NCBI RefSeq assembly: GCF_000381345.1
Contig: NZ_KB906398.1
Coordinates: forward strand, 62,001-126,000
DNA from: Deinococcus apachensis DSM 19763
GTDB taxonomy: Bacteria; Deinococcota; Deinococci; Deinococcales; Deinococcaceae
DNA: 64,000 nt
Direction: 5' to 3'
Part shown: positions 20,058 to 29,634 of the stretch, piece by piece
How positions within the stretch are numbered: position 1 is the stretch's first letter
Layout: the number at the start of each line of letters is the position of its first letter
Notes under the pieces: model-generated
What the model was told of the DNA's origin: nothing
Seen by the model: only the letters and a program-made list of their open reading frames with translations
Databases searched by the model: none
Program-made: the position numbers and the translations under genes

Positions 20058-21237
20058 GGGCCGCCCCGACCACCTCACGCAGCCCACCCGGCGTGAGGGG
20101 CTCGGTGAGCAGGCGGGCGAACCCTTCGGCGCCGTTCCGGGCCACCCACCCCTTCACGAGGTCGCCGCCCACGCTGTACGTGAAGATGTAGGCCCGGAAA
20201 TTGGGCTGCGAGATGAACCGCAAAGACTGCCGAGCCCGTTCCTCGTTCGACACGCCGTAGCGGGCCAGAAACTCCAGCACCTCCGCCTCCGGCCTGCCCT
20301 CCGCGTGGAGCATCAGCGCCGCCGTGCCGCTTACCCCCTTCAGGCCCTCGCGGGCGCGGCTCGCGGCCAGGTAGGCCCGCACGTCCTGCGGGTCGAGGCC
20401 CGCCACCCCGGCGAGTTCCCCCGTCAGCCACGCCTCCACCTCCCCCCGGTCCATGACGGCCCGCAGGGCATTCACGGCGATCCCCTCGCTCACCACGCAC
20501 TCGGGCGCCGCGAGCAGTTGGACGCTGTGTTCGAGCCAGCCGCGCTCCCGCACCAGCCGCGCCTCCTTCGTGGCGTGTTCGGTGTGGTGGCCGGGGTAGC
20601 CCTCGTGTGCGAGCAGGTCGGGCAGGTTCGGCAGCAGGACGGGGAGGTCCGTGTTGATGTCGATGCGGCTTTGCAGGTTGCCCAGCGGCCAGTTGTACCC
20701 CGACCACGGTTTGTCGTTGACCAGGCCGATGGAGAAGTTCTCGCCGTCCGGCAGGCCGAAGCGTTCGCGGGTCCGCCCACGCAGTGCCGCCAGAATCGGC
20801 TCCGCGACGCGCAGAATGTCCTCCCGGGGCACCACGACCCGCGCCCGCAGCGCCTCCTCGCGCTCCACCAGGGAACCCGTGCCGGGAAGGGCGGCGTCGA
20901 GGGCGGACAGGGCCGCTTCCAGTTCCGCGGTGGGTGCCCGCACCGGGTCGATGTCGTACAGGCCGCGCACCTCGTCGGCGTAGGGCAGCACCTCGCCCGA
21001 GAGCAGGCGGGTCATGGTGTGCAGTGCCCGCGTCTGGACAGTCAGGAAGGTGCGGCGCGCGGTGTCCTCCACACCCGCCACCTCCTCCAGCAGCGTCTCC
21101 GCCTGCGCGCGCAGCTCATGGGGCTCGCGCCGCGTCCGGTCGGCCCATTCGGGCGGCCCGCCGTACCCGTCGACGAAGCCCTCCCACTGGGCGTCGATGG
21201 CGTGGGCCAGGCGGATGTAGCGTTCGGCGATGTCCAT
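20050..21237 (-). CDS. DUF885-type metallopeptidase-like protein (HEGYPGHH)
   Basis: 395 aa. The motif [17 protein letters not shown] (about residues 212-228) is a gluzincin-like active site in which H-E-x-x-x-H-H replaces the standard HExxH, as in DUF885 proteins; a downstream conserved Glu ([12 protein letters not shown]) would complete the zinc site. The rest is helical, beginning [20 protein letters not shown]. The start at 21237 is supported by TATTCT 6 nt upstream with no Shine-Dalgarno. No signal peptide, so cytosolic. Its substrate is unknown. First gene of the operon with the 92-aa protein, divergent from rarA. Confidence 0.8.
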   Translation of the reverse strand: MDIAERYIRLAHAIDAQWEGFVDGYGGPPEWADRTRREPHELRAQAETLLEEVAGVEDTARRTFLTVQTRALHTMTRLLSGEVLPYADEVRGLYDIDPVRAPTAELEAALSALDAALPGTGSLVEREEALRARVVVPREDILRVAEPILAALRGRTRERFGLPDGENFSIGLVNDKPWSGYNWPLGNLQSRIDINTDLPVLLPNLPDLLAHEGYPGHHTEHATKEARLVRERGWLEHSVQLLAAPECVVSEGIAVNALRAVMDRGEVEAWLTGELAGVAGLDPQDVRAYLAASRAREGLKGVSGTAALMLHAEGRPEAEVLEFLARYGVSNEERARQSLRFISQPNFRAYIFTYSVGGDLVKGWVARNGAEGFARLLTEPLTPGGLREVVGAAHD

Positions 21238-21364
21238 AGGGGGAGAATAGCCTCCCACTCGGCGAAGGCGGCCACAGCCGTCAGCGCACCACGATGTTCT
21301 TCCCCCCGCCCTATTGGGCCTGAATTCCGAAAAAGAGCGGCGGCGCCCCGCTATCCTGCCCCCC

Positions 21365-22654
21365 GTGACCCTGTTCGACCCGCCTGCCCCCCTGGCCGAA
21401 CGCCTGCGCCCGCGCACTGTGGCGGAGGTCGTGGGACAGACGCACCTGCTGGGGCCGGGAAGGCCGCTGACCCGGCTGCTGGAGTCCGACCGCCTGGGCT
21501 CGCTGATCTTCTGGGGGCCGCCGGGCGTGGGCAAGACGACGCTGGCGCGGCTCATCGCGGGCGAGGTCGGCGCGCACTTCATCCCCCTCTCGGCGGTCAC
21601 GGCGGGCGTGAAGGACGTGCGCGAGGCGGTGACGGAGGCCGAGCGGCTGCGGGGGCGCGGGCAGCGCACGATCCTCTTCCTGGACGAGATTCACCGCTTC
21701 AACAAGGCGCAGCAGGACGCCCTCCTACCCCACGTCGAATCCGGCCTGCTGACATTGATCGGCGCGACGACCGAGAACCCCAGTTTCGAGGTGAACCCGG
21801 CGCTCCGTTCAAGGGCGCGGACGCTGGTGCTGGAGGTCCTGACGCAGGAAGACATCCGCGGTCTGCTCAATCGGGCGCTGACCGACCCGCGTGGGCTGCC
21901 CGGCGTGACAGCCCAGCCGGAGGCCCTGGACCTCCTCGCCCGGCTGGCCGACGGCGACGCGCGGCGGGCCCTGAGCACGCTGGAGGTGGCGGCGACCCTG
22001 GCGGACCCGGTCACCCCCGAGGCGGTGACGGAGGCGTTCGGGCGGCACCTCCCCGCGATGGACAAGAACGGGGAGGACTTCTACAACCTGATCTCCGCGC
22101 TGCACAAGAGCGTGCGTGGGTCACATGTGGACGCTTCGCTGTACTGGCTCGCCCGGATGATCGAGGGCGGGGCGGACACGGGGTACGTCGCCCGCCGGGT
22201 CGTCCGCATGGCCGCCGAGGACATTGGCCTGGCCGATCCCCAAGCGCTGCGGCTATGTATCGCCGCAAGGGACACAGTGGAGTTCCTGGGCAGCCCGGAA
22301 GGCGACCTCGCGCTCGCGCAGGCGGTCGTGTACCTCGCCCTGGCCCCCAAGAGCAACAGCGTCTATGTCGCCTGGAAAAAGGCGCTGGACGCCGTGCGGG
22401 AGGGGGAAATGCTGCCCGTGCCCCTCCACCTCCGCAACGCGCCCACCGCCCTGATGCGCTCGCAGGGGTACGGGAAGGGCTACGCCTATTATTTCGACGA
22501 CCCCGAGGGTAGCTTCCAGCAGAACTACCTCCCTGGCGGCGTCCGGCTCGACCTCTACGAGCCGACCGGCGAGGGCTGGGAGGCGCGGGTGGCCGAGCGC
22601 TGGCGCAAATTGCGGGAGGCGCACGGGGAGGGAGAGGCCGCGGGCGGGGTCTGA
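21365..22654 (+). CDS. rarA: Replication-associated recombination protein A (RarA/MgsA)
   Basis: AAA+ ATPase acting at stalled forks, related to clamp-loader subunits; 429 aa. Motifs: [21 protein letters not shown], Walker [14 protein letters not shown], Walker [20 protein letters not shown], sensor 1 [19 protein letters not shown], then [11 protein letters not shown]. The C-terminal tetramerisation region has [29 protein letters not shown], and [13 protein letters not shown] 21365 is taken as the start because TATCCT lies 7 nt upstream and homologues begin at this point; an ATG 51 bp upstream lacks support. It fits the DNA-repair-rich setting (kinase, ligA, uvrA). Confidence 0.93.
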   Translation: MTLFDPPAPLAERLRPRTVAEVVGQTHLLGPGRPLTRLLESDRLGSLIFWGPPGVGKTTLARLIAGEVGAHFIPLSAVTAGVKDVREAVTEAERLRGRGQRTILFLDEIHRFNKAQQDALLPHVESGLLTLIGATTENPSFEVNPALRSRARTLVLEVLTQEDIRGLLNRALTDPRGLPGVTAQPEALDLLARLADGDARRALSTLEVAATLADPVTPEAVTEAFGRHLPAMDKNGEDFYNLISALHKSVRGSHVDASLYWLARMIEGGADTGYVARRVVRMAAEDIGLADPQALRLCIAARDTVEFLGSPEGDLALAQAVVYLALAPKSNSVYVAWKKALDAVREGEMLPVPLHLRNAPTALMRSQGYGKGYAYYFDDPEGSFQQNYLPGGVRLDLYEPTGEGWEARVAERWRKLREAHGEGEAAGGV

Positions 22655-22740
22655 GCACCAGGGGCGTGTGGCGAAATTGTCTGTACTCAAACGCCTGAAC
22701 CCCAGGTCAACGAGCAGGCCGACTTATAAGCTGGGGGCAC

Positions 22741-23430
22741 ATGTCAGACGCAGCCTTGAACCCCAGACACCCCGCTGGCCAGCGGGGCGTTTTGTTCCTG
22801 CTTGGTCCTGCCGGGAGCGGTAAAGGTACGGTCGCCGCGGCGCTCCTGCGCGCTGGGCTTGTTCAACAACAGGTCTCGATGGGCGAACTCCTGCGTGACC
22901 TGGTGCATCAGGCCGATCAGGACGAGAACGTGCGCGACGTGTTGCGCGCTCGTCTGAACGTGCGGCAGCCGCATGCCGATCCGCTCAACGAGGTGCGCCT
23001 GGCGCTCTCGTCGGGTCGCCTGATTCCAGATGCCTGGACGGAGACCCTGATTGAGGAGTCGCTCTCCGAGCCTGAGCTGCGAACGGGGGCATGGGTGTTG
23101 GATGGATACCCCAGGCGCGTCGGGGCGGCCCGGCACCTGCTCTGGGCGCTGGGTGAGCGGGATATCCTCGTGCGCGGCGTGCTGCACCTTCGCCTGCCGG
23201 AGGCCGAGGTGCAGCGGCGTCTGCTCGCGCGTGGCCGTGCGGACGACACCCCGGACGCGGTGCGGCAACGTTACGCGGTGTACCAGCAGGAGGTCCTGCC
23301 GACCCTGGCGTACCTGCAGGCCCACCTGCCCGTCGGAACCATCCGGGAGGTGGACGCCTGGACCCCCGGCCTGGATGAGACCCGGGGACGCGCGGAGCTT
23401 GAGCGGCGGGCGCTGCACGCCCTCGGTTGA
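22741..23430 (+). CDS. Adenylate-kinase-like nucleoside monophosphate kinase
   Basis: 229 aa P-loop kinase. VLFLLGPAGSGKGTVAAAL is the Walker A of the adenylate kinase family; VSMGELLRD matches the NMP-binding start, GAWVLDGYPRR the DG(F/Y)PR signature, and RLLARGRADDTPDAVRQRYAVYQQEVLP the LID/Arg region, though the LID is short and zinc-less. The protein has about 15 extra residues before the P-loop. It may be a second adk-like enzyme rather than the housekeeping one, which normally sits by secY in Deinococcus. A TATAAG box lies 10 nt before the ATG. Confidence 0.85.
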   Translation: MSDAALNPRHPAGQRGVLFLLGPAGSGKGTVAAALLRAGLVQQQVSMGELLRDLVHQADQDENVRDVLRARLNVRQPHADPLNEVRLALSSGRLIPDAWTETLIEESLSEPELRTGAWVLDGYPRRVGAARHLLWALGERDILVRGVLHLRLPEAEVQRRLLARGRADDTPDAVRQRYAVYQQEVLPTLAYLQAHLPVGTIREVDAWTPGLDETRGRAELERRALHALG

Positions 23431-23548
23431 GGCCCACAGCTTCCCCTGGCGTTTGGCGGGTCGAGTGGCGTTCAGGCGCGCGCGAGGAATCCCACTCAGC
23501 ACGCTCTTTAAGGAGCGGCAAATGCGGGCATCGTCGAGGACGAGATAA

Positions 23549-23571
23549 CCCTCGCCCCTTGCGGGAGAGGG
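23549..23571. repeat. Short CCCTC...GAGGG intergenic palindrome
   Basis: The near-palindrome CCCTCGCCC-CTTGC-GGGAGAGGG lies in the 280-bp gap between the adenylate-kinase-like gene and the convergent Gly/Ser-rich gene. Elements of this wording recur between genes in many GC-rich genomes. The rest of the gap holds only the terminator at 23658-23694. Confidence 0.5.
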
Positions 23572-23657
23572 GACACGCAGGCGGGATAACCGATTCTTGA
23601 CCAGCGCGGTACTCAGAGGCACTTGAGTTCAGCCGCACAAGCCCCAACCCATCAAAA

Positions 23658-23694
23658 GGCCCAGGCGCCTTCCATGGAGGATTGCGCCTGGGCC
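23658..23694 (-). terminator. Terminator of the Gly/Ser-rich small gene
   Basis: The 11-bp stem GGCCCAGGCGC/GCGCCTGGGCC is followed on the minus strand by TTTT. It lies 17 bp after the stop at 23712 and supports that gene being real. Confidence 0.8.
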
Positions 23695-23711
23695 CGAATG
23701 TCTGGGCCTAC

Positions 23712-23912
23712 TCAGTCCTTGCGGCTTCCGCTGCCCCCGCTCTGATGGCCGCTGCTGCCGCTGGAGCTGTCCTGACCGCCGTTGCGGCCTCCCTCGCTCT
23801 CGCTGCCGTTGCGGCGGCCGTCGCCGGGCTTCTCGTCGGCGCTGCCGTGGTTGCTGCCCGGGTTGTGGCTGTGGTCGCGGTCACCCTGGTTGTAGTTCCT
23901 CTTGTGCGTCAT
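23712..23912 (-). CDS. Low-complexity Gly/Ser/Asn-rich protein, 66 aa
   Basis: Composed almost only of Gly, Ser, Asn, Asp, Glu, His, Lys and Arg (MTHKRNYNQGDRDHSHN..., ending SGSSGHQSGGSGSRKD), with no hydrophobic core, so intrinsically disordered and very hydrophilic. Reading frame choice rests on the strong terminator just after its stop and on the hydrophilin-like composition, which resembles desiccation- or stress-associated proteins. The ATG at 23912 has no clear Shine-Dalgarno; a GTG 21 bp upstream is an alternative. In a desiccation-tolerant lineage a protectant role is plausible but unproven. Confidence 0.55.
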   Translation of the reverse strand: MTHKRNYNQGDRDHSHNPGSNHGSADEKPGDGRRNGSESEGGRNGGQDSSSGSSGHQSGGSGSRKD

Positions 23913-23985
23913 ACCCGCATGGTGCGCCCCCACCGCAAGGGGGGCATGAGCGGAGGGTCAACCGGAGGTTCACCCCGGCACCCGT

Positions 23986-24276
23986 TCACCCTTCGCCACC
24001 CGCCCGGCGCAGTTCCCGTTCCCGCCACAGGGCCAGGACTCCGCCGGGGTAGGCCGTGGCCTCCAGCCCGTCCGCCTGGAGGTAGCGGGCGGCCAGACCC
24101 GAACGCGCCCCCCGCTCGCAGATCACGACGAGGGGGCCGAGGTCGGGGCGCAGACCGTGGGTGCCGTCCTCGATGGCTTCCAGCGTGACGGCGAGGACGG
24201 GTACCGGGAGCGGCTCGCGCAGGCGCAACTCCTCGGGGCGCAGGTCGATCAGGGTCACGCCGTCCGGGAAGGTCAT
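23986..24276 (-). CDS. Rhodanese-like domain protein, 96 aa
   Basis: Single rhodanese domain: VTLIDLRPEEL at the start, then VVICERGARSGLAARYLQADG with the active-site Cys in a CERGARSG loop, and AYPGGVLALWRE at the end. It is short (96 aa) but keeps the loop. It is divergent from a second rhodanese gene, which has CRSGARS in the same place, so the two probably act on different sulfur donors or acceptors. Confidence 0.85.
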   Translation of the reverse strand: MTFPDGVTLIDLRPEELRLREPLPVPVLAVTLEAIEDGTHGLRPDLGPLVVICERGARSGLAARYLQADGLEATAYPGGVLALWRERELRRAGGEG

Positions 24277-24331
24277 GGGGTCAGTCTATGCCCGCACCAT
24301 CGGGCCGGGCGAGCCCCTGTATGCTGGCCCC

Positions 24332-24660
24332 ATGACGGCCCCCCCCCCGAGAGACGTGACGCCCACCGAGGGCCAGAGGATGGTGCAGGAGGGCGCCCTG
24401 CTCGTCGACGTGCGCGAGCCCAACGAGTACGCCGAGGTGCATGCTGAGGGAGCCCTGCTCGTGCCCCTCAGCGAGTTCGAGGCGCGCTACGCCGAACTGC
24501 CCCGGGACCGCGAGCTCGTGATGATCTGCCGCAGCGGCGCCCGCAGTGCCCGCGCCGGGCGGTACCTGCTGGAGAACGGTTACACGAACGTCGTGAACCT
24601 GGCGGGCGGCACCCTGGCCTGGGCCGAGGCGGGCCTGCCCACCGAAGGAGGCAACCCCTG

Positions 24661-24661
<1 letters not shown>
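24332..24661 (+). CDS. Rhodanese-like sulfurtransferase, 109 aa
   Basis: ALLVDVREPNEYAEVHAEGALLVPLSEF is the opening of a GlpE/PspE-type rhodanese; LVMICRSGARSARAGRYLLENG carries the catalytic Cys loop, and VVNLAGGTLAWAEAGLP the closing motif. The start at 24332 is supported by TATGCT 6 nt upstream without a Shine-Dalgarno. Its stop overlaps the ATG of the SufT-like gene (TGATG), linking sulfur transfer to Fe-S cluster assembly. Confidence 0.9.
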
Positions 24662-25017
<356 letters not shown>

Positions 25018-25043
25018 GAGAGGTCAGCAGAAGACCAGAAGGA

Positions 25044-25072
25044 GGACACCCCGGCACAAAGCCGGGGTGTCC
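25044..25072 (+). terminator. Terminator of the rhodanese-sufT operon
   Basis: Perfect 12-bp stem GGACACCCCGGC / GCCGGGGTGTCC with a 5-nt loop, followed by CTTTCT, 26 bp after the sufT stop. Confidence 0.85.
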
Positions 25073-25107
25073 CTTTCTGAATGCTGACGGCCGACCCCTC
25101 AGTCGTT

Positions 25108-25788
25108 CTAGTCGTTCTGGCTGCGCGCGATACCCAGCACGTTCAGGAGCTGCGCCAGGGCCATCGCGAAGCCCGCGACGTAGGTCAGGGCGGCGGCGGT
25201 CAGGACGTTGCGCGCCCCCTGGCTCTCGCGTCCGGCAACCAGGCCGCGGCCGTTCAGGTACGCGAGCGCGCGGCGGCTGGCGTCGAACTCGACGGGCAGG
25301 GTGATGAGGTGGAACAGCAGCGCGCCCGCGAAGAGGATCACTCCCAGCCACAGCAGGCCGCTCACTTGCAGGAACACACCCGCCAGCAGCAGCAGCGGCG
25401 CGAGGTTCATGCCCAGGCTCAGTGGCACGGCGAGCTGGCCGCGCAGCACCAGGGCGGGCATCCGCACCTTGTCCTGAATGGCGTGCCCGACCTCGTGGGC
25501 GGCGACCGCCAGGGCCGAGACGCTGGGGACGTGGTAGTTGGCTTCCGAAAGGTTCACAGTCTTGCGGATAGGGTCGTAGTGGTCGCTGAGGTTCCCCGGC
25601 ACGGCATTCACGGGGACATGCGAGAGGCCATTCTCGTCGAGCATCAGGCGGGCAACCTGCGCGCCCGTCAGATTCCGGCTGTTGCGAACATTGCCCCACT
25701 GGTTGTAGGTGCGGCTCAGGTAGCCCTGAATCAGCAGCGAGGCGACGAAGATGATGAGGATCAGAAACGTATAGGGGCCGAAGATCAT
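25108..25788 (-). CDS. YugP-like membrane zinc metallopeptidase
   Basis: 226 aa. The N-terminal helix IFGPYTFLILIIFVASLL, then TGAQVARLMLDENGL and LSDHYDPIRKTVNLSEANY, are family-typical. The active site is AVAAHEVGHAIQD (HExxH at about 98-102). Two or three TM helices follow (PLLLLAGVFLQVSGLLWLGVILFAGALLF) plus a C-terminal one. PVEFDASRRALAYL supplies the third zinc ligand region. Ribosome site GGAGGAAG lies about 8 nt before the ATG. This uncharacterised neutral zinc peptidase family is widespread; the substrate is unknown. Confidence 0.9.
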   Translation of the reverse strand: MIFGPYTFLILIIFVASLLIQGYLSRTYNQWGNVRNSRNLTGAQVARLMLDENGLSHVPVNAVPGNLSDHYDPIRKTVNLSEANYHVPSVSALAVAAHEVGHAIQDKVRMPALVLRGQLAVPLSLGMNLAPLLLLAGVFLQVSGLLWLGVILFAGALLFHLITLPVEFDASRRALAYLNGRGLVAGRESQGARNVLTAAALTYVAGFAMALAQLLNVLGIARSQND

Positions 25789-25859
25789 GGCTGGTCTTCC
25801 TCCTGTCCATATCTTAGCGTCCCCTACTCAAGTTTTATGAGGAAGACCTCCAGCCTCTT

Positions 25860-26141
25860 TCAGCCCTGCCGGATGCCCTTCACAGAGAAGGTGAGGGCCG
25901 TGCGTTCCTCGTCGGCCAGGTCCAACTTCACGAAGGCGGGTTGCACGGTGAGGTCCAGGCCGTCAGCCTCCAGGTAGCCCCGGGCGATGGCGAGCGCCTT
26001 GACCGCCTGGTTGACGGCGGCAGGGCCGATAGCGTGAACCTCGACCTGCCCCTGTGAGCGCAGCAGTCCGGCCACCGCTCCGGCCACCGCATTGGGCCGC
26101 GACTTTCCAGAGACTCGCAGGGTTTCGACCGGGGGTGGCAT
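25860..26141 (-). CDS. spoVS: Stage V sporulation protein S homologue (SpoVS)
   Basis: 93 aa Alba-like small protein: VETLRVSGKSRPNAVAGAVAGLLR, VEVHAIGPAAVNQAVKALAIARGYL, then PAFVKLDLADEERTALTFSV. In Bacillus SpoVS affects septation and spore development; non-sporulating Thermus-Deinococcus members keep it for an unknown, possibly nucleic-acid-binding, role. The second ATG (26141) is preferred to the first (26147), because a promoter with a 17-bp spacer places the expected transcription start right on it. Confidence 0.92.
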   Translation of the reverse strand: MPPPVETLRVSGKSRPNAVAGAVAGLLRSQGQVEVHAIGPAAVNQAVKALAIARGYLEADGLDLTVQPAFVKLDLADEERTALTFSVKGIRQG

Positions 26142-26148
26142 CGTCATA

Positions 26149-26177
26149 ATCTTAATGCTCTTAATCTAGCCTCACAA
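26149..26177 (-). promoter_or_regulatory. Leaderless promoter of spoVS
   Basis: On the minus strand: TTGTGA (26177-26172), a 17-nt spacer, TAAGAT (26154-26149), then 7 nt to the second ATG. No Shine-Dalgarno is present. Confidence 0.7.
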
Positions 26178-26237
26178 CTTCCTTAAATCAATGGCCGCCG
26201 GATGGGGGTATTCCTCCCCTTCTGCTTTTATAGTGGA

Positions 26238-26633
26238 ATGACGGGCGCGAGGCGGCTGATACTTTCGGTGCTGGAGGGAGAGTTCGCGGTGGCGCAGATG
26301 GCTGCGGAGGCTTCCCTTCCCCTCTGGGCGGCGCGGGGAGTCCTGTGGGCGGTGGTGGGCGCCCCGGGTGAGGTGAGCGTGGTCACGGGTGCGGCCAACG
26401 TTCCAGCCGACGTGCGGGCCGAAGGGGGGTGGACGGCTCTGCGGCTGCACGGTCCCATTCCCTTCGAGCTGACGGGCATTCTGGCGGCGATACTGGACCC
26501 CCTGCGAGACGCGGGAGTGGGCATCTTCGCCCTCAGTACCTTCGACACCGACTACGTACTGGTGAAGGCGGACCGCCTGACGGATGCGTTGGCCGCCCTG
26601 CGCCAGGCCGGGCACGAGATCACGGATGCCTGA
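26238..26633 (+). CDS. ACT-domain protein, 131 aa
   Basis: Two tandem ACT-like halves, as in the CASTOR/DUF2241 type: LILSVLEGEFAVAQMAAEA, LWAVVGAPGEVSVVTG, then WTALRLHGPIPFELTGILAAILDPLRDAGVGIFALSTFDTDYVLV, where the PFELTGIL...STFDTDYVLV strand pair is the family hallmark. Such proteins sense amino acids. Divergent from spoVS with 97 bp between the starts. TATAGT lies only 3 nt before the ATG, so the promoter is uncertain. Confidence 0.85.
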   Translation: MTGARRLILSVLEGEFAVAQMAAEASLPLWAARGVLWAVVGAPGEVSVVTGAANVPADVRAEGGWTALRLHGPIPFELTGILAAILDPLRDAGVGIFALSTFDTDYVLVKADRLTDALAALRQAGHEITDA

Positions 26634-26722
26634 CCACGGCCGCTCACTGCTCCCCCGGCCGCTAACACTGCGCTGACAGCCCGCTGAATGCGGGGTGACG
26701 AGCCATTCATAGTCTTGGGATC

Positions 26723-28429
26723 ATGACGAACACACAGGCGAAGGTCGAGCCCAGCCTCTGGCACCGGCTGCTGGACCGGCAACTGACGCGCCGGGGCGCC
26801 CTGGGCACGGTGGCCGGGACTGCCGCCGCGCTCACGCTGCCGATCAAATTCAGCGAGGCGCAGGCGGCGGCGAACAACGGCGGCCCGGTCGCGGTGGACC
26901 CGAAGACGCTGGGGCCGCGCACCCTGCCGCCCTTCCGGGCCATCGAGCCGACGAACGCGGACACGATGACCCTGCCCTCCGGCTACCGCTGGCAGGTCCT
27001 CGCCCCCTGGGGTGAGTCCTTCACGGCCGACGGGCGCGAGATCGGCTTCAACCACGACTTCGTGGGCTTTTTCCCGGTGGACCTGCTGGAGGGGGGGCGC
27101 AGCTCCACCGACGCCCTGCTGACGATCAACCACGAGTACGTGAACGCCCTGTTCGTGGGCGGCAACACGAAGGAGCGCACCCGCGAGCAGATCGCCGCCG
27201 AGATGGGGGCTGTGGGCGTGAGCGTGGTGCGCGTGCGCCGGGAGGGCGGGCAGTGGAAGGTCGTGCCCGACGCCCGCAACCGCCGCATCGATGCCCTGAC
27301 CGAAATCGAACTGACGGGTCCGGCCCGGGGCAGCGCCGCCGTGAAGGGCGCGACCATGGTGAAGGGCACGGTGGGCAACTGCTCGGGCGGGCAGACACCC
27401 TGGGGCACGCTGCTGACCTGCGAGGAGAACGTGGACGGGTACACCAAAGCCTGGGCGGGCAGCGGCTACGAGGCCCTGCACAGGGCTGGGTGACCGAGAT
27501 CAACCCCTTCGACCCCACCTGGACGCCGAAAAAGCGCACAGCGATGGGCCGCTTCCGCCACGAGAACGTGGCCCTGACCGTGGCGAAGGATGGCCGGGTG
27601 GTGGGCTACATGGGCGACGACCTGCAGGATTCCTATGTGTACAAGTTCGTCAGCCGGGGCCGGTACACTTCCGCCGACCGAAACGCCAACCGCGACCTGC
27701 TCACCGAGGGCGACTCTGTACGTGGCCAACTTCGGCAACGGGACCTGGCTCCTGCTGGATTACGACCGGAACAAGAAATTGCAGGAGGCGAAGGACGCCG
27801 ACGGCAAGGCGCTCTTCGCGGGCCAGGCGGACGTGCTCGCCGACGCCCGCGCGGCGGCCCTGGCGGTCGGCGGGACCCCGGTGGACCGCCCCGAGGACAT
27901 CGAGATTCACCCCCGCACGGGCGAGGTGTACGTCTCGCTGACGAACAATTCCAAGCACGGCAATTACTTTGGGCAGATCATCAAGTTCCGCGAGGATGGG
28001 GACGACTGGGCGGCCGATCAGTTCCTGTGGGAGGTCTTCGCGGTGGGCGGTCCCCAGAGCGGCTTCGCCAGCCCCGACAACCTGATCTTCGACCCCTACG
28101 GCAACCTGTGGATGGTCACCGACAACAGCGACCTGGGCAGCAACCCCATCAAGGGCTTCCACGGGAACAACGCGATGTTCTTCTTCCCCACCGAGGGGCC
28201 GAATGCTGGGCGGGCCTACCGCTTCGCCGTGGGGCCGAGGGAAGTGGAGCTGACCGGCCCGGTGTGGTCCCCCAACGGCCGGACGCTGTTCCTGTCGGTA
28301 CAGCACCCCGGCGAGGACAGCGAGAGCCTGGACAACCTCACCAGCTCGTTCGCCGCGAAGCCTGGAACCAGGATTCCCCGGCCCACCCTGGTCGCCATCG
28401 AGGGCTTTCCCGGCTGGAGGAGCGCGTGA
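26723..28429 (+). pseudogene. phoX: PhoX-family Tat-exported phosphatase, two frameshifts
   Basis: DUF839/PhoX alkaline-phosphatase-like protein. The N-terminus has a Tat signal (LTRRGALGTVAGTAAALTL, cleavage near AQA). Three segments read in frames 2, 1, 2: residues to YEAL (about 27,477), GWVTEINPFDPTW to DLLTEG (about 27,710), then LYVANFGNGTWLLLDYDRN to the end. The first break is a CA duplication (CTGCACAGGG), the second one extra base in GGCGACTC; together +3, so the frame is restored. Corrected length is about 567 aa. Conserved parts remain (GGQTPWGTLLTCEENVDGY, ASPDNLIFDPYGNLWMVTD, RPEDIEIHP). Neither break is a homopolymer, so two real indels or two assembly errors are equally possible. 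Confidence 0.85.
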
Positions 28430-28728
28430 TCTCCCCCGGCAAGGCCCCCTGGATCGTGGGCCGCCCCATCCTACTGGAACACGCGGCAGCCGACTTCCTG
28501 AATGAAGTGACCCGGCAGACCCCCTGGCGCCGCGCCCGCTTCGAGGCGCTGCTGGAAAGCCTGGACGAGTTCCTGGGCGCCCCCGCCCCCCTGCTGGCGT
28601 ACACCCAGCTGACGGGCGAGGCCTGGCTCCACTCGCTGCCCGCCGCGGACCTTCTCACTGAATTTCGGGCCTACCTGCGCGACTGGGGCTGGCTTGAAGC
28701 GGCACGACCCGTAAATCAGCCGGACTGA
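28426..28728 (+). CDS. Hypothetical protein, 100 aa
   Basis: The GTG at 28426 overlaps the phoX stop (GTGA) and follows GGAGGAG, so it is a translationally coupled second gene. The peptide is helical with several aromatic residues (APWIVGRPILLEHAAADFL, EALLESLDEFLGAPAPLLAY, YLRDWGWLEAARP). No domain recognised, no signal. The context suggests an accessory to the phosphatase, but nothing in the sequence shows this. Confidence 0.7.
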   Translation: MISPGKAPWIVGRPILLEHAAADFLNEVTRQTPWRRARFEALLESLDEFLGAPAPLLAYTQLTGEAWLHSLPAADLLTEFRAYLRDWGWLEAARPVNQPD

Positions 28729-28751
28729 CTTCGGCTCCTCATGTCCAAACC

Positions 28752-28772
28752 CCTGCCCAGGTTGCGGGCAGG
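28752..28772. terminator. Bidirectional terminator between phoX unit and map
   Basis: Stem CCTGCCC/GGGCAGG with a 7-nt loop; the plus side continues AGCTTTCTT and the minus side GGTTTGG. It lies between convergent genes. Confidence 0.7.
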
Positions 28773-28796
28773 AGCTTTCTTCGCCGGGGGACGCCC

Positions 28797-29558
28797 CTAC
28801 ACCGTCAGAATCTCGTGGCCCTTCGGCGTCACGACGACCGTGTGCTCGAACTGCGCGCTGGGCTTCTTGTCGGCGGTGATGACGGTCCAGCCGTCGGGAA
28901 GCAGCCGCGTCTCGGGCCTGCCCAGGTTGATCATGGGCTCGACCGTGAAGACCATGCCAGGCTGGAGCTTCAGGCCGGTGTACCTCACCCCGTGGTGGTA
29001 CACGGTGGGTTCCTCGTGCAGCCGCTTGCCGATGCCGTGGCCGGTGTACTCCTGAACGACGGAGTAGCCGCGCCCCTCGGCGAGGGTCTGAATGGCGTAC
29101 CCGATGTCACCCAGCCGCCCCCCGGGCTGGACAGTGTCCAGACCCGCCATCAGGGATTCCCGGGTCGTGTCCACTAGCCCCTGAACGTCAGGGCTGACCT
29201 TCCCGACGATGTACGTGTAGCAGGCGTCGCCGTAGTACCCGTCCAGCAGCACGCCGATGTCCACACCGATGATGTCGCCCTCCTTCAGCTCCCGGGGGCC
29301 GGGGATGCCGTGGCAGATCACCTCGTTCACGGAGGCGCAGATCGTCGCGGGAAAGGGGTTGTTCTTCGGGCCGTAGCCCAGGTAGGCGGGGACCGCGCCC
29401 GCCTTGCGAATATGCTCCTCGGCGATGCGGTCGAGTTCGGCGAGCGTCACGCCGGGCTTGACGTGGGGTTCGAGGACGCGAAAGGTCTCGGCCACGAGCG
29501 CCCCCGCGCGGCGCATGGCTTCGATCTCGCGGGCGGATTTCAGGGCAACACGGGTCAT
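28797..29558 (-). CDS. map: Type I methionine aminopeptidase
   Basis: 253 aa, removing the initiator Met from nascent proteins. Metal ligands are visible: Asp pair in IIGVDIGVLLDGYYGDACYTY, His in EYTGHGIGKRLHEEP, Glu in FTVEPM and Glu in QFEHTVVV. CHGIPGPR with the substrate His and ICASVNEVICHG are family motifs. The start at 29558 (MTRVALKS) is preferred to a Met six codons upstream, as homologues begin with this K-S-x-x-E-I region and a TAGCCT box lies 8 nt before it. Confidence 0.92.
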   Translation of the reverse strand: MTRVALKSAREIEAMRRAGALVAETFRVLEPHVKPGVTLAELDRIAEEHIRKAGAVPAYLGYGPKNNPFPATICASVNEVICHGIPGPRELKEGDIIGVDIGVLLDGYYGDACYTYIVGKVSPDVQGLVDTTRESLMAGLDTVQPGGRLGDIGYAIQTLAEGRGYSVVQEYTGHGIGKRLHEEPTVYHHGVRYTGLKLQPGMVFTVEPMINLGRPETRLLPDGWTVITADKKPSAQFEHTVVVTPKGHEILTV

Positions 29559-29634
29559 AACGTACAAGGCTAGCATGCCCCCTTGGACCCCCTCCTGCCC
29601 CGTGTCACCGTCCGAGCCGCGCTACGCTGGCCCC

